A stretch of 64,000 bases of DNA, taken from positions 186,001 through 250,000 of the forward strand of contig NZ_JAKNUT010000002.1 of NCBI RefSeq assembly GCF_023155855.1, given 5' to 3'. How positions within the stretch are numbered: the first letter of the stretch is position 1; every line of letters starts with the position of its first letter. Source of the stretch: Microbacterium aoyamense (GTDB lineage Bacteria > Actinomycetota > Actinomycetes > Actinomycetales > Microbacteriaceae). The position numbers were made by a program, and so were the translations under genes. The notes under the pieces were generated by a model. It was not told where the DNA came from and made no database searches. It saw nothing but the letters and a program-made list of their open reading frames with translations. Of this stretch, positions 18,214 through 32,138 are shown piece after piece.

Positions 18214-19188
18214 ATGACAGACGTGCTCATCCTCGGCGGAACAGGCTGGCTCAGCGGCCAGGTGGCGAGGCGGTGGGTGGATGCGGGGGCGGCCGTCACC
18301 TGTCTCGCGCGCGGTGGGCGACCGGCGCCCGCCGCAGCCGCGCTGGTGGTCGCCGACCGGGGCGAGCCCGATGCTTACAGTGCCATCGCGGATCGGGAGT
18401 GGGACGAGATCGTCGACATCTCATCGCGCGCCGAGCACGTCGCGGCGGCCGTCGCCGCGCTCGCCGACCGCGCGGCGCACTGGACCTACGTGTCGACCGT
18501 CTCGGTGTACGCGCGAGACGACGTCGAGGGAGAGGACGAGAGCGCACCGCTCGCCGAGCCTGCGCAGCCTGGCGACGAGTACGACTACTCCCGGGAGAAG
18601 GCGGCGGCCGAGGCATCCGTCCTCGCCGCACTCGACGATCGCGCGGCGATCGTACGCCCCGGACTCGTCGTCGGACCCGGCGACCCGACGGACCGGTTCG
18701 GGTACTGGGTCTCGCGCTTCGCGCTCGCCGGATCCGAGCCGGTGCTCGTGCCCGCGAGCACCGCGGGAGTCTCGGTCATCGACGTCGACGACCTGGCCGA
18801 TCTCGTCTTCGCGGTAGGCCGCGAGCGCTGGTCGGGTGTCGCGAACGCCGTGGGCCACGGCTTCCCGCTCGATGAGGTGCTCACGCTCGCACGTGACGTC
18901 GCGGGGCACACCGGCGAGGTCGTCAGCGCACCCGGCGAGTGGCTCGAAGAGCACGACGTGTCGTACTGGATGGGTCCGCGATCGTTGCCCCTGTGGCTGC
19001 CCGACGAGGCGATCGGGCACTGGACCCGGTCGAACGCGGTCTACCGCGCCCGCGGCGGTCGGCTGCGCCCCCTGCGCGAGACGCTCGAGCGCACCCTCGA
19101 CGACGAACGCGCCCGCGGCCTGGGCCGCGAGCGCGCATCGGGGCTGAGTCGCGCCGACGAGCGGGAGATCCTCGCCGAACTCCGCTGA
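18214..19188 (+). CDS. NAD-dependent epimerase/dehydratase family protein
   Basis: A 324-residue extended short-chain dehydrogenase. The Rossmann motif is GGTGWLSGQVARRW at the N-terminus; YVSTVSVYARDD and the DYSREKAAAE segment give the catalytic Ser/Tyr-x3-Lys-like residues, with Tyr replaced by position variants (YDYSREK). The fold suggests a sugar-nucleotide or small-molecule oxidoreductase, but the substrate cannot be read. The start is ATG 18214, not the much longer frame open from 16834. It is isolated and flanked on both sides by the inverted-repeat element. Confidence 0.85.
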   Translation: MTDVLILGGTGWLSGQVARRWVDAGAAVTCLARGGRPAPAAAALVVADRGEPDAYSAIADREWDEIVDISSRAEHVAAAVAALADRAAHWTYVSTVSVYARDDVEGEDESAPLAEPAQPGDEYDYSREKAAAEASVLAALDDRAAIVRPGLVVGPGDPTDRFGYWVSRFALAGSEPVLVPASTAGVSVIDVDDLADLVFAVGRERWSGVANAVGHGFPLDEVLTLARDVAGHTGEVVSAPGEWLEEHDVSYWMGPRSLPLWLPDEAIGHWTRSNAVYRARGGRLRPLRETLERTLDDERARGLGRERASGLSRADEREILAELR

Positions 19189-19194
19189 CACGCA

Positions 19195-19281
19195 CGTGCA
19201 CAACGTCGGCAGATCGTCGGCCTGAGCCGATCGGCCATCGATCACGCGCTCTTCCGAGCCTGATTGCCGACGTTGTGCACG
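19195..19281. repeat. Inverted-repeat element, copy 2
   Basis: Arms CGTGCACAACGTCGGC (19195-19210) and GCCGACGTTGTGCACG (19266-19281) are perfect 16-base inverted repeats around a 55-base interior unlike that of copy 1 except for a shared GATTGCC at the right end. It fills the gap between the convergent epimerase and ABC permease genes, so it may also act as a terminator. Confidence 0.75.
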
Positions 19282-19283
19282 CC

Positions 19284-20036
19284 TCAGCGGTAGCGGCGTC
19301 CCTCGTCGCTCTTGTAGAGCCAGACCGCGAGGACCCCGAGCACGACGGTCCAGGCGAGGATCCCGAGGATCGCCCACAGCGGGACCTCGATACCGAGAGC
19401 GGCGGCGACGACGATCTCGCGCGCTTCGCGCACCCAGAGGAACTTCGAGGCCAGGTCCAGCCATGACGGGAACATGATCGGGGGGAGGAACAGCCCGCCG
19501 CCGAACGCGAGCAGGAACATCACGACCTGCGTGATCGCGATCGCCGCCTTGGGGCCCGCGGTCGTGCCGATGATGATCCCCAGCAGCGCGGACGGCACCG
19601 CCGTCAGGATGACGAGACCGACGGCGGCGAAGAGGCTCGGCACGGCGACGGATGCCGCGGTGAACAGCCCGCCCACGATCAGCAGCGGGATCATCGCCAC
19701 GACCGAGAGGATGAGCGTCGCGGCCATGAGGCCGGCGATGCGGGCGACGGGCGAGCCGGGGAGGGTGCGCAGGTACGGCCACCACGGCTTGGACCGCTGG
19801 TCGGCGATGTCGAGGCCGATGCTGAACAGGCTCGCCGACATGAAGGCGAAGACGACCATGGATGCGATGGCCGCGGTCGCGAACTCGGGGTTCTCGGTCA
19901 CCATCCGCTGGGGGAGCACGAACAGGCAGAACGCGAGAGTCGGGAACACGATCGTTCCGATGATCGCGATCGGCACGCGCATCGTCTCGAGCAGGCTGTA
20001 CTTGGTGTGGACGGCGGCGAGCGTCAGGGTCGACAT
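19284..20036 (-). CDS. ABC-2 type exporter permease
   Basis: A 250-residue ABC-2 membrane subunit with six hydrophobic segments and the typical cytosolic loop between the second and third (PWWPYLRTLPGSPVARI). ATG 20036 shares one base with the stop of the ATPase gene, so the two are coupled. ABC-2 pairs export drugs, lipids or peptides; the substrate is unknown. Last gene of a five-gene reverse operon. Confidence 0.88.
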   Translation of the reverse strand: MSTLTLAAVHTKYSLLETMRVPIAIIGTIVFPTLAFCLFVLPQRMVTENPEFATAAIASMVVFAFMSASLFSIGLDIADQRSKPWWPYLRTLPGSPVARIAGLMAATLILSVVAMIPLLIVGGLFTAASVAVPSLFAAVGLVILTAVPSALLGIIIGTTAGPKAAIAITQVVMFLLAFGGGLFLPPIMFPSWLDLASKFLWVREAREIVVAAALGIEVPLWAILGILAWTVVLGVLAVWLYKSDEGRRYR

Positions 20037-20917
20037 CACGCGGCTCCCTTCGTGATCGTGAGGAAGGCTTCTTCGAGGGTCGCGCCGCGGACGGCGAGGT
20101 CGCGGAACGGGAGCCCGCTCGCGACGAGGGCGCGTACGAGGCGGTCGGAGTCCGATACGACGGCGGTGACGACGCCGTCCTCCTCCTCCGCGGTCGCGTC
20201 GGAGTCCAGCGAGAGGATGTCGCCCGCCGACACCCCGCGGAGCGTCACCCGTCGGCGGGACACCCCGGCGACGACGGCAGAGAGCGTGTCGTCGGCACGC
20301 ACGACGCCGTGGTCGATGACCACGACGCGCTCGGCGAGCTGTTCGATCTCTTCGAGGTGGTGGCTCGTGACGACGATCGCCGTCCCGGCGCGGTGGCGCG
20401 CGCGGACGGCATCCCACAGCATCCGCCGTCCGTCGACGTCGAGTCCTGTCGTGGGTTCGTCCAGCAGCACGAGAGCGGGGTTTCCCGCGAACGCCAGGGC
20501 CACGGCGACGCGCCGCTGCTGACCGCCCGAGAGCGATCCGCACTGCTTGCCGACGAACGGCGCGAGACCGAACTCCTCGATGAGCGCATCCCGTGACGTC
20601 GGGGCGGGGAAATGCGCGCCGACGAAGTCGATGACCTCGCCGACTTTGAGCGCTTCGGGCAGGGCTGTCGCCTGCGGTGTCGAGCCGAGGCGCGTGCGCG
20701 ACGATGCGTCCCGCGGATCGCCTCCGAACAGCTCGACGCGGCCGGAGGACGGCATCCGGAGCCCTTCGACGAGCGTCAGGAGCGTCGTCTTGCCGGCGCC
20801 GTTCGGGCCCAGGAGGCCCACGCACTCGCCGGGGTGGATGTCGAGCGAGACATCGTCCAGCGCGACGTTGTCGCCGTAGCGCTTCGTGAGACTTTCCGTA
20901 CGGATCAAGGCGTTCAC
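20036..20917 (-). CDS. ABC exporter ATP-binding protein
   Basis: A 293-residue ATPase of the drug/antibiotic-export (DrrA/CcmA-like) group. Walker A GPNGAGKTTLL, signature SLSGGQQRR and Walker B LVLLDEPTTGLD are intact, and a C-terminal extension of about 80 residues follows the ABC domain. It powers the permease encoded next. Upstream are a small membrane protein and a winged-helix regulator, a common arrangement for self-regulated stress exporters. Confidence 0.92.
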   Translation of the reverse strand: MNALIRTESLTKRYGDNVALDDVSLDIHPGECVGLLGPNGAGKTTLLTLVEGLRMPSSGRVELFGGDPRDASSRTRLGSTPQATALPEALKVGEVIDFVGAHFPAPTSRDALIEEFGLAPFVGKQCGSLSGGQQRRVAVALAFAGNPALVLLDEPTTGLDVDGRRMLWDAVRARHRAGTAIVVTSHHLEEIEQLAERVVVIDHGVVRADDTLSAVVAGVSRRRVTLRGVSAGDILSLDSDATAEEEDGVVTAVVSDSDRLVRALVASGLPFRDLAVRGATLEEAFLTITKGAA

Positions 20918-20932
20918 AGGATGTCCTCGGGG

Positions 20933-21466
20933 TCAGGCGCTCAGGGCGCAGATCGTGCCGATGGTGAGGAAGATCGGGCCGGCGAGGATGCCGCACCAGA
21001 AGCTCGGTGCGCACTTCTCGCGGGGGAGGAGTGCGGCCGCGATCGCCGCGGCGGTGATGAGGATGGCGGTGACGAACATGATCGGCTGGCCGAAGACGAA
21101 GGCGAGCGGGAAGAAGTGCAGTCCCACGATGAGCAGGGCCAGCGGCGCGATGAACTCCTTCCGCCCCTTCTTCGCGAGGACGACGGCGCCGAGGACGAGA
21201 GCGATGACCTCGATCCAGAACACGACGATGTAGACGATCCACGGCAGCGAGCCCACGACCATGGCGGTCGGCTCGTCCCACGAGCGCAGCAGTCGCGGAA
21301 CGGTGAGTCCGGCGAGAGCAGCGCCTCCGAGGCTCAAGACGGCGAGGACGATCCGCCACGCGGTCGACGGCGGACGCTCCTGCGCCCAGCCCGTCCACAC
21401 GAAGGTCACGACGCCGAAGAGGGCGGCGGTGAAGATGAGGTCACGGGTGAAGTCGAGGTCGATCAC
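20933..21466 (-). CDS. Small polytopic membrane protein
   Basis: A 177-residue protein with about five membrane segments and no recognisable motif. The GTG start overlaps the stop of the regulator gene (GTGA), so it belongs to the exporter operon. It might be an accessory or sensory part of the exporter; this is a guess from position only. Confidence 0.75.
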   Translation of the reverse strand: MIDLDFTRDLIFTAALFGVVTFVWTGWAQERPPSTAWRIVLAVLSLGGAALAGLTVPRLLRSWDEPTAMVVGSLPWIVYIVVFWIEVIALVLGAVVLAKKGRKEFIAPLALLIVGLHFFPLAFVFGQPIMFVTAILITAAAIAAALLPREKCAPSFWCGILAGPIFLTIGTICALSA

Positions 21467-21765
21467 GAGGAAGTCCCTCCCAGGAGTTCGAGCAGTTGGC
21501 GCCGGTAGGCGCGGAACGCCGCACGCCCGGTGAGGGTGATGCCGACGTAGGTGACGGGCTTGCGGCCGGCGAAGGTCTTCGTGAGTTCGACGTAGCCGGC
21601 GTCGGCGAGCTTCGCGAGGTGGGTCGTGAGGTTGCCCGCCGTCATGTCGAGGAGCTTCTGGAGAGCGGGGAAGGTCATCTCATCGCCCTCCTCGAGCGCT
21701 TCGTCGAGCGTCGTCATGATGCGCAGACGTGCGGGGACGTGGATGACGGCATCCAGGTCGGTCAT
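21463..21765 (-). CDS. Winged-helix transcriptional regulator
   Basis: A 100-residue, single-domain DNA-binding protein. The helix-turn-helix is seen as FPALQKLLDMTAGNLTTHLAKLADAGYVEL, followed by the wing (FAGRKPVTYVGITLTG), matching the HTH_34/MarR-like winged-helix group that often controls adjacent membrane or ABC genes. It starts at ATG 21765, overlapping the upstream membrane gene by four bases. The direct-repeat operator at 22407-22436 in front of the operon is its probable target. Confidence 0.88.
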   Translation of the reverse strand: MTDLDAVIHVPARLRIMTTLDEALEEGDEMTFPALQKLLDMTAGNLTTHLAKLADAGYVELTKTFAGRKPVTYVGITLTGRAAFRAYRRQLLELLGGTSS

Positions 21766-22406
21766 GATCCGATCCGCATCCGACGGGGACCCCACGCCAT
21801 GAGGGCCGCGACGACGAGCATCGCCGCGGGTCCGACCGTCGCGTAGACGAGGTAGTGGGTCGGGTAGCCGAAGAAGGTCGCGACGCACGCGACCACGATC
21901 AGGATGCCGCCGAGGACGTACATCGGGACGGCGCGGAACACGGCGCCGCCCGAGAGGTACAGGACGCCCACGAGGAAGACGTAGACGCCGGGGTACACGA
22001 GTTGCAGGAGATCGCCCTCCAGCCCGTTGCGCTGGAGACCGGCGATGAGCAGCCACGCCATGAACATGGTGATCGTCCACGAGAGGCCGTACAGCATGCC
22101 CTGCAGCTGAGAGGGCCCGCGGATGCCGTCCCCCGCTGCGCTGATGCCGACGATCGTCGACCAGATGATCGCCCCGATGATCAGCGCCGCGAAGACGGTC
22201 CATCCCACGACCGTCGGGACGACGTCGAAGGCGCCCGCTCCGGTGGTGATGTAGAGGATGCCGAAGCCGATCGCCCAGGCGACGGCCCAGACGACGAACA
22301 GGCTGATGTACCGGTTCGACAGCTTTCGCGCCGCTGAATGGCGTGCGTCATCCATCAGTGCGAGCATCTCGCGCGGGTCCTCTGGCGGGTTCTCATCGTC
22401 GCTCAT
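21762..22406 (-). CDS. Membrane protein, first gene of the regulator/exporter operon
   Basis: A 214-residue protein. A hydrophilic N-terminus (about 1-30, with [19 protein letters not shown]) is followed by six to seven hydrophobic segments. Proteins of this shape next to HTH_34 regulators are common in actinobacteria and of unknown function. ATG 22406 abuts the operator-like repeats, so the mRNA leader is very short. The frame open beyond 22406 runs into the Arg leader region and is not coding. Confidence 0.78.
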   Translation of the reverse strand: MSDDENPPEDPREMLALMDDARHSAARKLSNRYISLFVVWAVAWAIGFGILYITTGAGAFDVVPTVVGWTVFAALIIGAIIWSTIVGISAAGDGIRGPSQLQGMLYGLSWTITMFMAWLLIAGLQRNGLEGDLLQLVYPGVYVFLVGVLYLSGGAVFRAVPMYVLGGILIVVACVATFFGYPTHYLVYATVGPAAMLVVAALMAWGPRRMRIGS

Positions 22407-22436
22407 GCAAACAACTTTGCGATGCAAACTACTTTG
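22407..22436. promoter_or_regulatory. Operator-like direct repeat at the start of the exporter operon
   Basis: GCAAACAACTTTG (22407-22419) and GCAAACTACTTTG (22424-22436) differ by one base, start 17 bases apart, and each contains the imperfect palindrome CAAANNNNTTTG. The right-hand reading of the reverse strand puts them immediately before the ATG. The low GC content stands out. It is the likely binding site of the winged-helix regulator. Confidence 0.65.
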
Positions 22437-22487
22437 TGTCAAGAGTTGGATTTGCCGGATGCCGCGGCCGCCCGATATCGTCGCGGC

Positions 22488-22577
22488 ATGCCTTCGGCCC
22501 TCGCAGGACTCGCCACGCTCGTGATGAGCGTCGCTCCCGCGCGCCGACGCCTCCGCCTTCGCGGCCGCCGACTCTAG
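22488..22577 (+). CDS. Arg-rich mini-ORF upstream of argC, possible leader peptide
   Basis: A 29-codon frame (ATG 22488, TAG 22575-22577). Its last twelve residues, [12 protein letters not shown], contain seven arginines. TATCGT (22476-22481) lies six bases before the ATG, the same leaderless layout seen at verified genes here. It ends 83 bases before argC, the first gene of arginine synthesis. Downstream, ACCCC/GGGGT (22581-22605, with an inner ACGG/CCGT stem) and GGCGAC/GTCGCC (22577-22582 with 22616-22621) can form competing stems. An attenuation peptide is a reasonable hypothesis, but Arg runs are also cheap in GC-rich DNA. Confidence 0.4.
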   Translation: MPSALAGLATLVMSVAPARRRLRLRGRRL

Positions 22578-22647
22578 GCGACCCCGCACGGCTCCGTCAT
22601 GGGGTTGCAGTGGGTGTCGCCGTTCCCGGCCCGCATCCAACACTCTC

Positions 22648-22653
22648 TAAGGT
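22648..22653 (+). promoter_or_regulatory. -10 box of argC
   Basis: TAAGGT lies seven bases before ATG 22661, so argC may also have its own leaderless promoter. Confidence 0.45.
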
Positions 22654-22660
22654 GGAATCC

Positions 22661-23704
22661 ATGACATATTCGGTCGCCGTCTCCGGCGCATCCGGCTATG
22701 CGGGCGGTGAGATCCTCCGGATCCTCGCCGCACATCCCGACGTCGAGATCCGCACCGTCACCGCGCACTCGAACGCGGGACAGCCGCTCATCCAGCACCA
22801 GCCGCACCTGCGCTCACTCGCGCACCTCACCCTGCAGGACACGACGCCCGAGATCCTCTCCGGGCACGACATCGTGTTCCTCGCTCTGCCGCACGGCCAG
22901 TCGGGGCAGTACACCGACGCACTCGAGGGTGCGCCGCTCGTGATCGACGCGGGCGCCGATCACCGTCTCACCGATCCCGCCGAGTGGGACGCCTTCTACG
23001 GCGGCGACTTCCACGACCCATGGGTCTATGGCGTGCCTGAACTGCTCGTCGACGGCGTGAAGCAGCGCGAGCGACTGGTCGGGGCATCCCGCATCGCCGC
23101 ACCCGGCTGCAACGCGTCCACCGTCTCGCTCTCACTCGCCCCCGGCGTCGCCGCGGGGGTCATCGATCCGTCCGACATCGTCAGCGTTCTCGCCGTCGGG
23201 CCGTCGGGTGCCGGTAAGAGCCTCAAGACGAATCTGCTCGCCTCCGAGATCCTCGGCACCGCGAACCCGTATGCCGTGGGCGGTACGCACCGGCACATCC
23301 CCGAGATCCGCCAGGCGCTCATGGCCGCAGGTGCGGGCGAGGTGAAGGTCTCCTTCACTCCCGTGCTCGTCCCGATGGCGCGGGGGATCCTGGCGACGTC
23401 GACGGCACCCCTTGCGGCGGGCGTGTCCGACGCCCAGGTCCGCGCCGCGTGGGAGGACGCGTACGGTGACGAGACCTTCGTGCAGCTCCTGCCGGCCGGA
23501 GAGTTCCCGCGCACGGCCGACGTCGTCGGCGCCAACACGGCGCTCATGGGCCTCGCGATCGACCGCGCGGCGAACCGCGTCGTCGTCGTGACGGCCGTCG
23601 ACAACCTCGTCAAGGGCACGGCCGGCGCCGCCGTGCAGTCCATGAACATCGCGCTCGGCCTCGCAGAGGGCACGGGCCTCACCGTGAACGGAGTCGCCCC
23701 GTGA
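22661..23704 (+). CDS. argC: N-acetyl-gamma-glutamyl-phosphate reductase
   Basis: A 347-residue NADPH enzyme, third step of arginine synthesis. The Rossmann motif [14 protein letters not shown], the catalytic Cys in [16 protein letters not shown] and the HRHIPEIRQ segment are present. ATG 22661 is chosen since homology begins at [13 protein letters not shown]; the open frame to 22343 is not coding. argJ starts four bases before its end. Confidence 0.97.
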   Translation: MTYSVAVSGASGYAGGEILRILAAHPDVEIRTVTAHSNAGQPLIQHQPHLRSLAHLTLQDTTPEILSGHDIVFLALPHGQSGQYTDALEGAPLVIDAGADHRLTDPAEWDAFYGGDFHDPWVYGVPELLVDGVKQRERLVGASRIAAPGCNASTVSLSLAPGVAAGVIDPSDIVSVLAVGPSGAGKSLKTNLLASEILGTANPYAVGGTHRHIPEIRQALMAAGAGEVKVSFTPVLVPMARGILATSTAPLAAGVSDAQVRAAWEDAYGDETFVQLLPAGEFPRTADVVGANTALMGLAIDRAANRVVVVTAVDNLVKGTAGAAVQSMNIALGLAEGTGLTVNGVAP

Positions 23705-24858
23705 GCGTCACCGCAGCCCTGGGCTTCGAGGCGGCCGGCGTCGCCGTGGGCCTCAAGTCGTCCGGAAACAAAGACGTCGCGGTCGTGGTCAACCGCGGCC
23801 CGCTCAAAGTCGGTGCCGCCGTCTTCACCTCGAACCGCGCGAAGGCCAACCCCATCATCTGGTCGCAGCAGGCGATCCAGGACGGTGTGGTCGAAGCCGT
23901 CGTGCTGAACTCGGGTGGGGCGAACTGCTTCACCGGCTCGTTCGGCTTCCAGACGACCCACCAGACCGCCGAGAAGGCGGCGGAGCTGTTGGGTGTGAGC
24001 GCGGGCGATGTCATCGTCTGCTCGACCGGGCTCATCGGCACGGGCGACGAGGTCTTCCGCGCGAAGGTGCTCGACGGCGTTGCGCAGGGCATCGCACGAC
24101 TCTCCTCCGATGGCGGGGTCGCGGCATCCGAAGCCATCATGACGACCGACTCGAAGGCCAAGCGCTCCACCGTGACGCGCGGCGGCTGGACGATCGGCGG
24201 GATGGCGAAGGGCGCCGGGATGCTGGCGCCCGGGCTCGCGACGATGCTCGTCGTGATCACGACCGACGCGGTGCTCGACGCCGCCGGTGCCGACGCGGCG
24301 CTGCGCAGCGCGACCCGCGTGAGTTTCGACCGACTCGACTCGGACGGCTGCATGTCGACGAACGACCAGGTCACGCTGCTCGCCAGCGGCGCTTCGGGGA
24401 TCACGCCTGCCGCCGACGCGTTCGCCGAAGCGCTCGCCGAGGTGTGCCTCGACCTCGCGTCGCAGCTGCAGGGCGACGCCGAAGGGGCGAGCCACGACAT
24501 CACGATCGCCGTGACGAACGCGGCATCCGAAGACGACGCCGTCGAGGTGGGCAGGTCCGTCGCCCGCAACAACCTCTTCAAGGCCGCGATCTTCGGCAAC
24601 GACCCGAACTGGGGCCGGGTGCTCGCCGCGATCGGCACGACCGACGCAGCCTTCGACCCCTACGACGTCGACGTGTGGATGAACGGCGTCCGCGTCTGCA
24701 CAGCCGGTGGTCCCGACCGCCCGCGCGAGGACGTCGACCTGACACCGCGTGCGACGCACCTCGTGATCGATCTCAAGGTCGGCGACGCCGCCGCGACGAT
24801 CCTCACCAACGACCTCACGCACGACTACGTCCACGAGAACAGCGCCTACTCGTCATGA
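23701..24858 (+). CDS. argJ: Glutamate N-acetyltransferase (ornithine acetyltransferase)
   Basis: A 385-residue enzyme that moves acetyl from N-acetylornithine to glutamate, so the pathway recycles acetyl groups. The self-cleavage site Ala180-Thr181 ([14 protein letters not shown]) splits it into alpha and beta chains. GTG start overlapping argC. Whether it can also use acetyl-CoA (bifunctional form) is not evident from sequence. Confidence 0.96.
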   Translation: MSVTAALGFEAAGVAVGLKSSGNKDVAVVVNRGPLKVGAAVFTSNRAKANPIIWSQQAIQDGVVEAVVLNSGGANCFTGSFGFQTTHQTAEKAAELLGVSAGDVIVCSTGLIGTGDEVFRAKVLDGVAQGIARLSSDGGVAASEAIMTTDSKAKRSTVTRGGWTIGGMAKGAGMLAPGLATMLVVITTDAVLDAAGADAALRSATRVSFDRLDSDGCMSTNDQVTLLASGASGITPAADAFAEALAEVCLDLASQLQGDAEGASHDITIAVTNAASEDDAVEVGRSVARNNLFKAAIFGNDPNWGRVLAAIGTTDAAFDPYDVDVWMNGVRVCTAGGPDRPREDVDLTPRATHLVIDLKVGDAAATILTNDLTHDYVHENSAYSS

Positions 24859-25750
24859 ACGATCTTCAGGACACCGACCCCGCCGAGGCCAGCGTCAAGG
24901 CCGCGACCCTCATCGAATCGCTGCCGTGGCTGCGGCGGTTCCGCGACCAGATCGTCGTCATCAAGTACGGCGGAAACGCGATGGTCTCGGAGGAGCTGCA
25001 GGATGCCTTCGCCGCCGACATCGCGTACCTCCGCTACGTGGGCGTCAAGCCCGTCGTCGTGCACGGCGGCGGCCCGCAGATCTCGTCGATGCTCGATCGC
25101 CTCGCGATTCCGAGCGAGTTCAAGGGCGGCTACCGCGTCACGAGCACCGAGGCGATCTCGGTCGTCCGCATGGTGCTGACGGGGCAGATCAATCCGCAGC
25201 TCGTGAGCAAGATCAACGCGCACGGTCCGGTCGCGACCGGCTTGAGCGGTGAAGACGCCGGCCTGTTCGGCGGCCGCCGCCGCGGCGTCGTGATCGAGGG
25301 CGTCGAGCACGACCTCGGCCGTGTCGGCGACGTCGTCGAGGTCGATCCGCAGCCCGTGCTCGATCAGCTCGCGGCGGGACGCATCCCCGTCGTTTCGTCG
25401 ATCGCGCCCGACCTCGACCACCCGGGGCATTCGCTGAACGTGAATGCGGATGCCGCGGCATCCGCCCTCGCCGTCTCTCTGGGCGCCGCGAAGCTCGTCG
25501 TCCTCACGGACGTCGCGGGCCTGTATGCCGACTGGCCGAACCGCGAGTCGCTCGTCTCGCATCTGACCTCGACCGAGCTGCGCACGATGCTGCCTTCGCT
25601 GGAATCGGGCATGATCCCGAAGATGCAGGCGTGCCTCGAAGCCGTCGAGGGCGGGGTCGAGACGGCGGCCATCATCGACGGACGCGTACCGCACTCGGTG
25701 CTCGTCGAGATCTTCACGAGCAAGGGAATCGGGACTGAGGTGGTGCTCGG

Positions 25751-25754
<4 letters not shown>
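24855..25754 (+). CDS. argB: Acetylglutamate kinase
   Basis: A 299-residue amino-acid kinase that phosphorylates N-acetylglutamate. [18 protein letters not shown] and LTDVAGLY mark the nucleotide and substrate sites. The N-terminal helix before the kinase fold (about 1-25) is the one that builds the arginine-inhibited hexamer, so feedback control by arginine is likely. ATG 24855 overlaps argJ. A perfect 16-base palindrome of the GGATGCC family lies inside at 25448-25463. Confidence 0.97.
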
Positions 25755-28922
<3,168 letters not shown>

Positions 28923-28927
28923 CGCCG

Positions 28928-29275
28928 GGTCGGCGCATTTGGTGGGTTTCGCGCGTCCGGTCGGACGGTTTGCGCCGACTCGGCTGGGCGTGCCGATGCG
29001 AGGTTGGCGCATGTGGTGGGTTTCGCGCGTCCGGTCGGACGGTTTGCGCCGACTCGGCTGGGCGTGCCGATGCGAGGTTGGCGCATGTGGTGGGTTTCGC
29101 GCGTCCGGTCGGCGGTTTGCGCCGACTCGGCTGGGCGTGCCGATGCAAGGTTGGCGCATTTCGTGGGTTTCGCGTGTCGGGTGGGGCGGTTTGCGCCGAC
29201 TCGGCTGGGCGTGCCGATGCAAGGTCGGCGCGTTTGGTGGGTTTCGCGTGTCGGGTGGGGCGGTTTGCGCCGACG
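28928..29275. repeat. Tandem array of 74-bp units (four full, one partial)
   Basis: Units begin at 28928, 29002, 29076, 29149 and 29223; lengths are 74, 74, 73 and 74, and the fifth stops after about 53 bases. Each contains GGCGCA, TTTCGCGYGTC, a GCGGTTTGCGCC block and CTCGGCTGGGCGTGCCGA, so TGCGCC and GGCGCA can pair around a CGGC/GCCG hairpin. Units 1-2 are nearly identical, 4-5 share other variants. 74 is not a multiple of three, frames change between units, and no start signal fits, so the array is non-coding. A diverged copy is at 30491-30551. Confidence 0.9.
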
Positions 29276-29316
29276 AAGGATCACGTGGGGAGGGGTGTCT
29301 GCGTCCGCGCGCTCAC

Positions 29317-30339
29317 TCACGGGGTCCAGCCGTTGCGGATGAGCGCGTCGCGGATACGCGCTACTGCCGGAGCGACGGAGGGATAGGCGTGGGCGGCGGT
29401 GAGCCGAAGCACCGTCCAACCCGCGCGCACGCAGGCGGCGTGCTTCTCGATGTCACGGTTCCACTGCGCGGGGTCGAGTCGGTGATGATCCCCTTCGCAC
29501 TCGACGAGCAGACGGTAGGAGGGAAAGGCGATCTCGGTGTAGCCGATGGGGTCGCCGTTCTCGTCGAAGAGGTCGATGTCGAGTTCGGGCTCGGGCAGCC
29601 CGCCGTCGATGATCCCGAGGCGCACGCGGGTCTCGAACGGGGAGGCCGCACCGACTCGGATGAGCGCGAGCGCAGACCGCAGCTTCCCGGCGCCCCGACG
29701 TCGCCCTGTCGCAACGGAAGCCTCCAGCTGTCGCATCGTCGCCAGCCCGACCTGGCCGCGGATCATCCCGCGCATACGCGGAACGTGGACGATGGCATCC
29801 CCCACCTCGATGAGCTCGGCCACGGTGAGTTCGTCCGCGAGTTGCGCCCACACCGAGGCAGGGCTCGCGAGACGCAAGCCGTCGTGCTCTCGCACCGAAA
29901 CCGCCCTCGTCGCGAGTTGTCGCCCGCGCACGTTCGCGGCCCTCGACGCGCGATGCGGCTTCAGCACAGCGGCGTCGACGTCGCGCGGCCGGTGCTCGGC
30001 GCCGTCGGACGAAGGATCTCCGCGGAGCACTGCGAGGGGCAACGGCAGTCCCCACGCGACAGCCGCCGATACGTGCGTGAAGAACGTGTGGCGGGGCGCC
30101 ACCTTCGCGAACGCGCGCATGCGGCGCAGCAGTTCCCGCCGCAGCCGTCGGCTCTCTCTGGCCCGGGGGTTCTCATCCGGGAGATCCGTCTCGACGGGAT
30201 CCGGCCTCGACCGCACGCCGTGGAACGGTGCCTCGAGGTCTCGACCGCGCAGCCGTCCCTCCGAGACGCCCTCGCGTCGTGCGTCCGCGACAGAGAAGTG
30301 TGCGCCGAGGGACGTCGGAAAGGGGCGATGGCGTGACAT
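29317..30339 (-). CDS. DUF559-type endonuclease-fold protein with AbiEi-like N-terminus
   Basis: A 340-residue protein. The N-terminal 60 residues (LGAHFSVADARREGVSEGRLRGRDL) resemble the winged-helix start of AbiEi-type antitoxin proteins. The last 110 resemble the VSR/DUF559 nuclease fold: a Glu in TEIAFPSYRLLVECEGDHH, then WNRDIEKHAACVRAGWTVLRLT. Such proteins occur in many copies in actinobacteria, and their role is unknown. ATG 30339 is chosen since GACGAT, a weak -10, lies six bases upstream; the open frame beyond runs into repeat sequence. It is flanked by repeats on both sides, suggesting acquisition. Confidence 0.75.
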   Translation of the reverse strand: MSRHRPFPTSLGAHFSVADARREGVSEGRLRGRDLEAPFHGVRSRPDPVETDLPDENPRARESRRLRRELLRRMRAFAKVAPRHTFFTHVSAAVAWGLPLPLAVLRGDPSSDGAEHRPRDVDAAVLKPHRASRAANVRGRQLATRAVSVREHDGLRLASPASVWAQLADELTVAELIEVGDAIVHVPRMRGMIRGQVGLATMRQLEASVATGRRRGAGKLRSALALIRVGAASPFETRVRLGIIDGGLPEPELDIDLFDENGDPIGYTEIAFPSYRLLVECEGDHHRLDPAQWNRDIEKHAACVRAGWTVLRLTAAHAYPSVAPAVARIRDALIRNGWTP

Positions 30340-32131
<1,792 letters not shown>

Positions 32132-32138
32132 TTCACTT

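Noticed and set aside
28928..29275. CRISPR array
   Set aside because: The units are directly adjacent and similar over their whole length, with no unique spacers, and no cas gene is nearby.
28939..30336. Long forward and reverse frames across the 74-bp repeat array and the nuclease gene
   Set aside because: The unit length of 74 changes frame between units, no ribosome binding site or -10 fits, and the composition is that of repeated palindromes plus the antisense of the nuclease gene.
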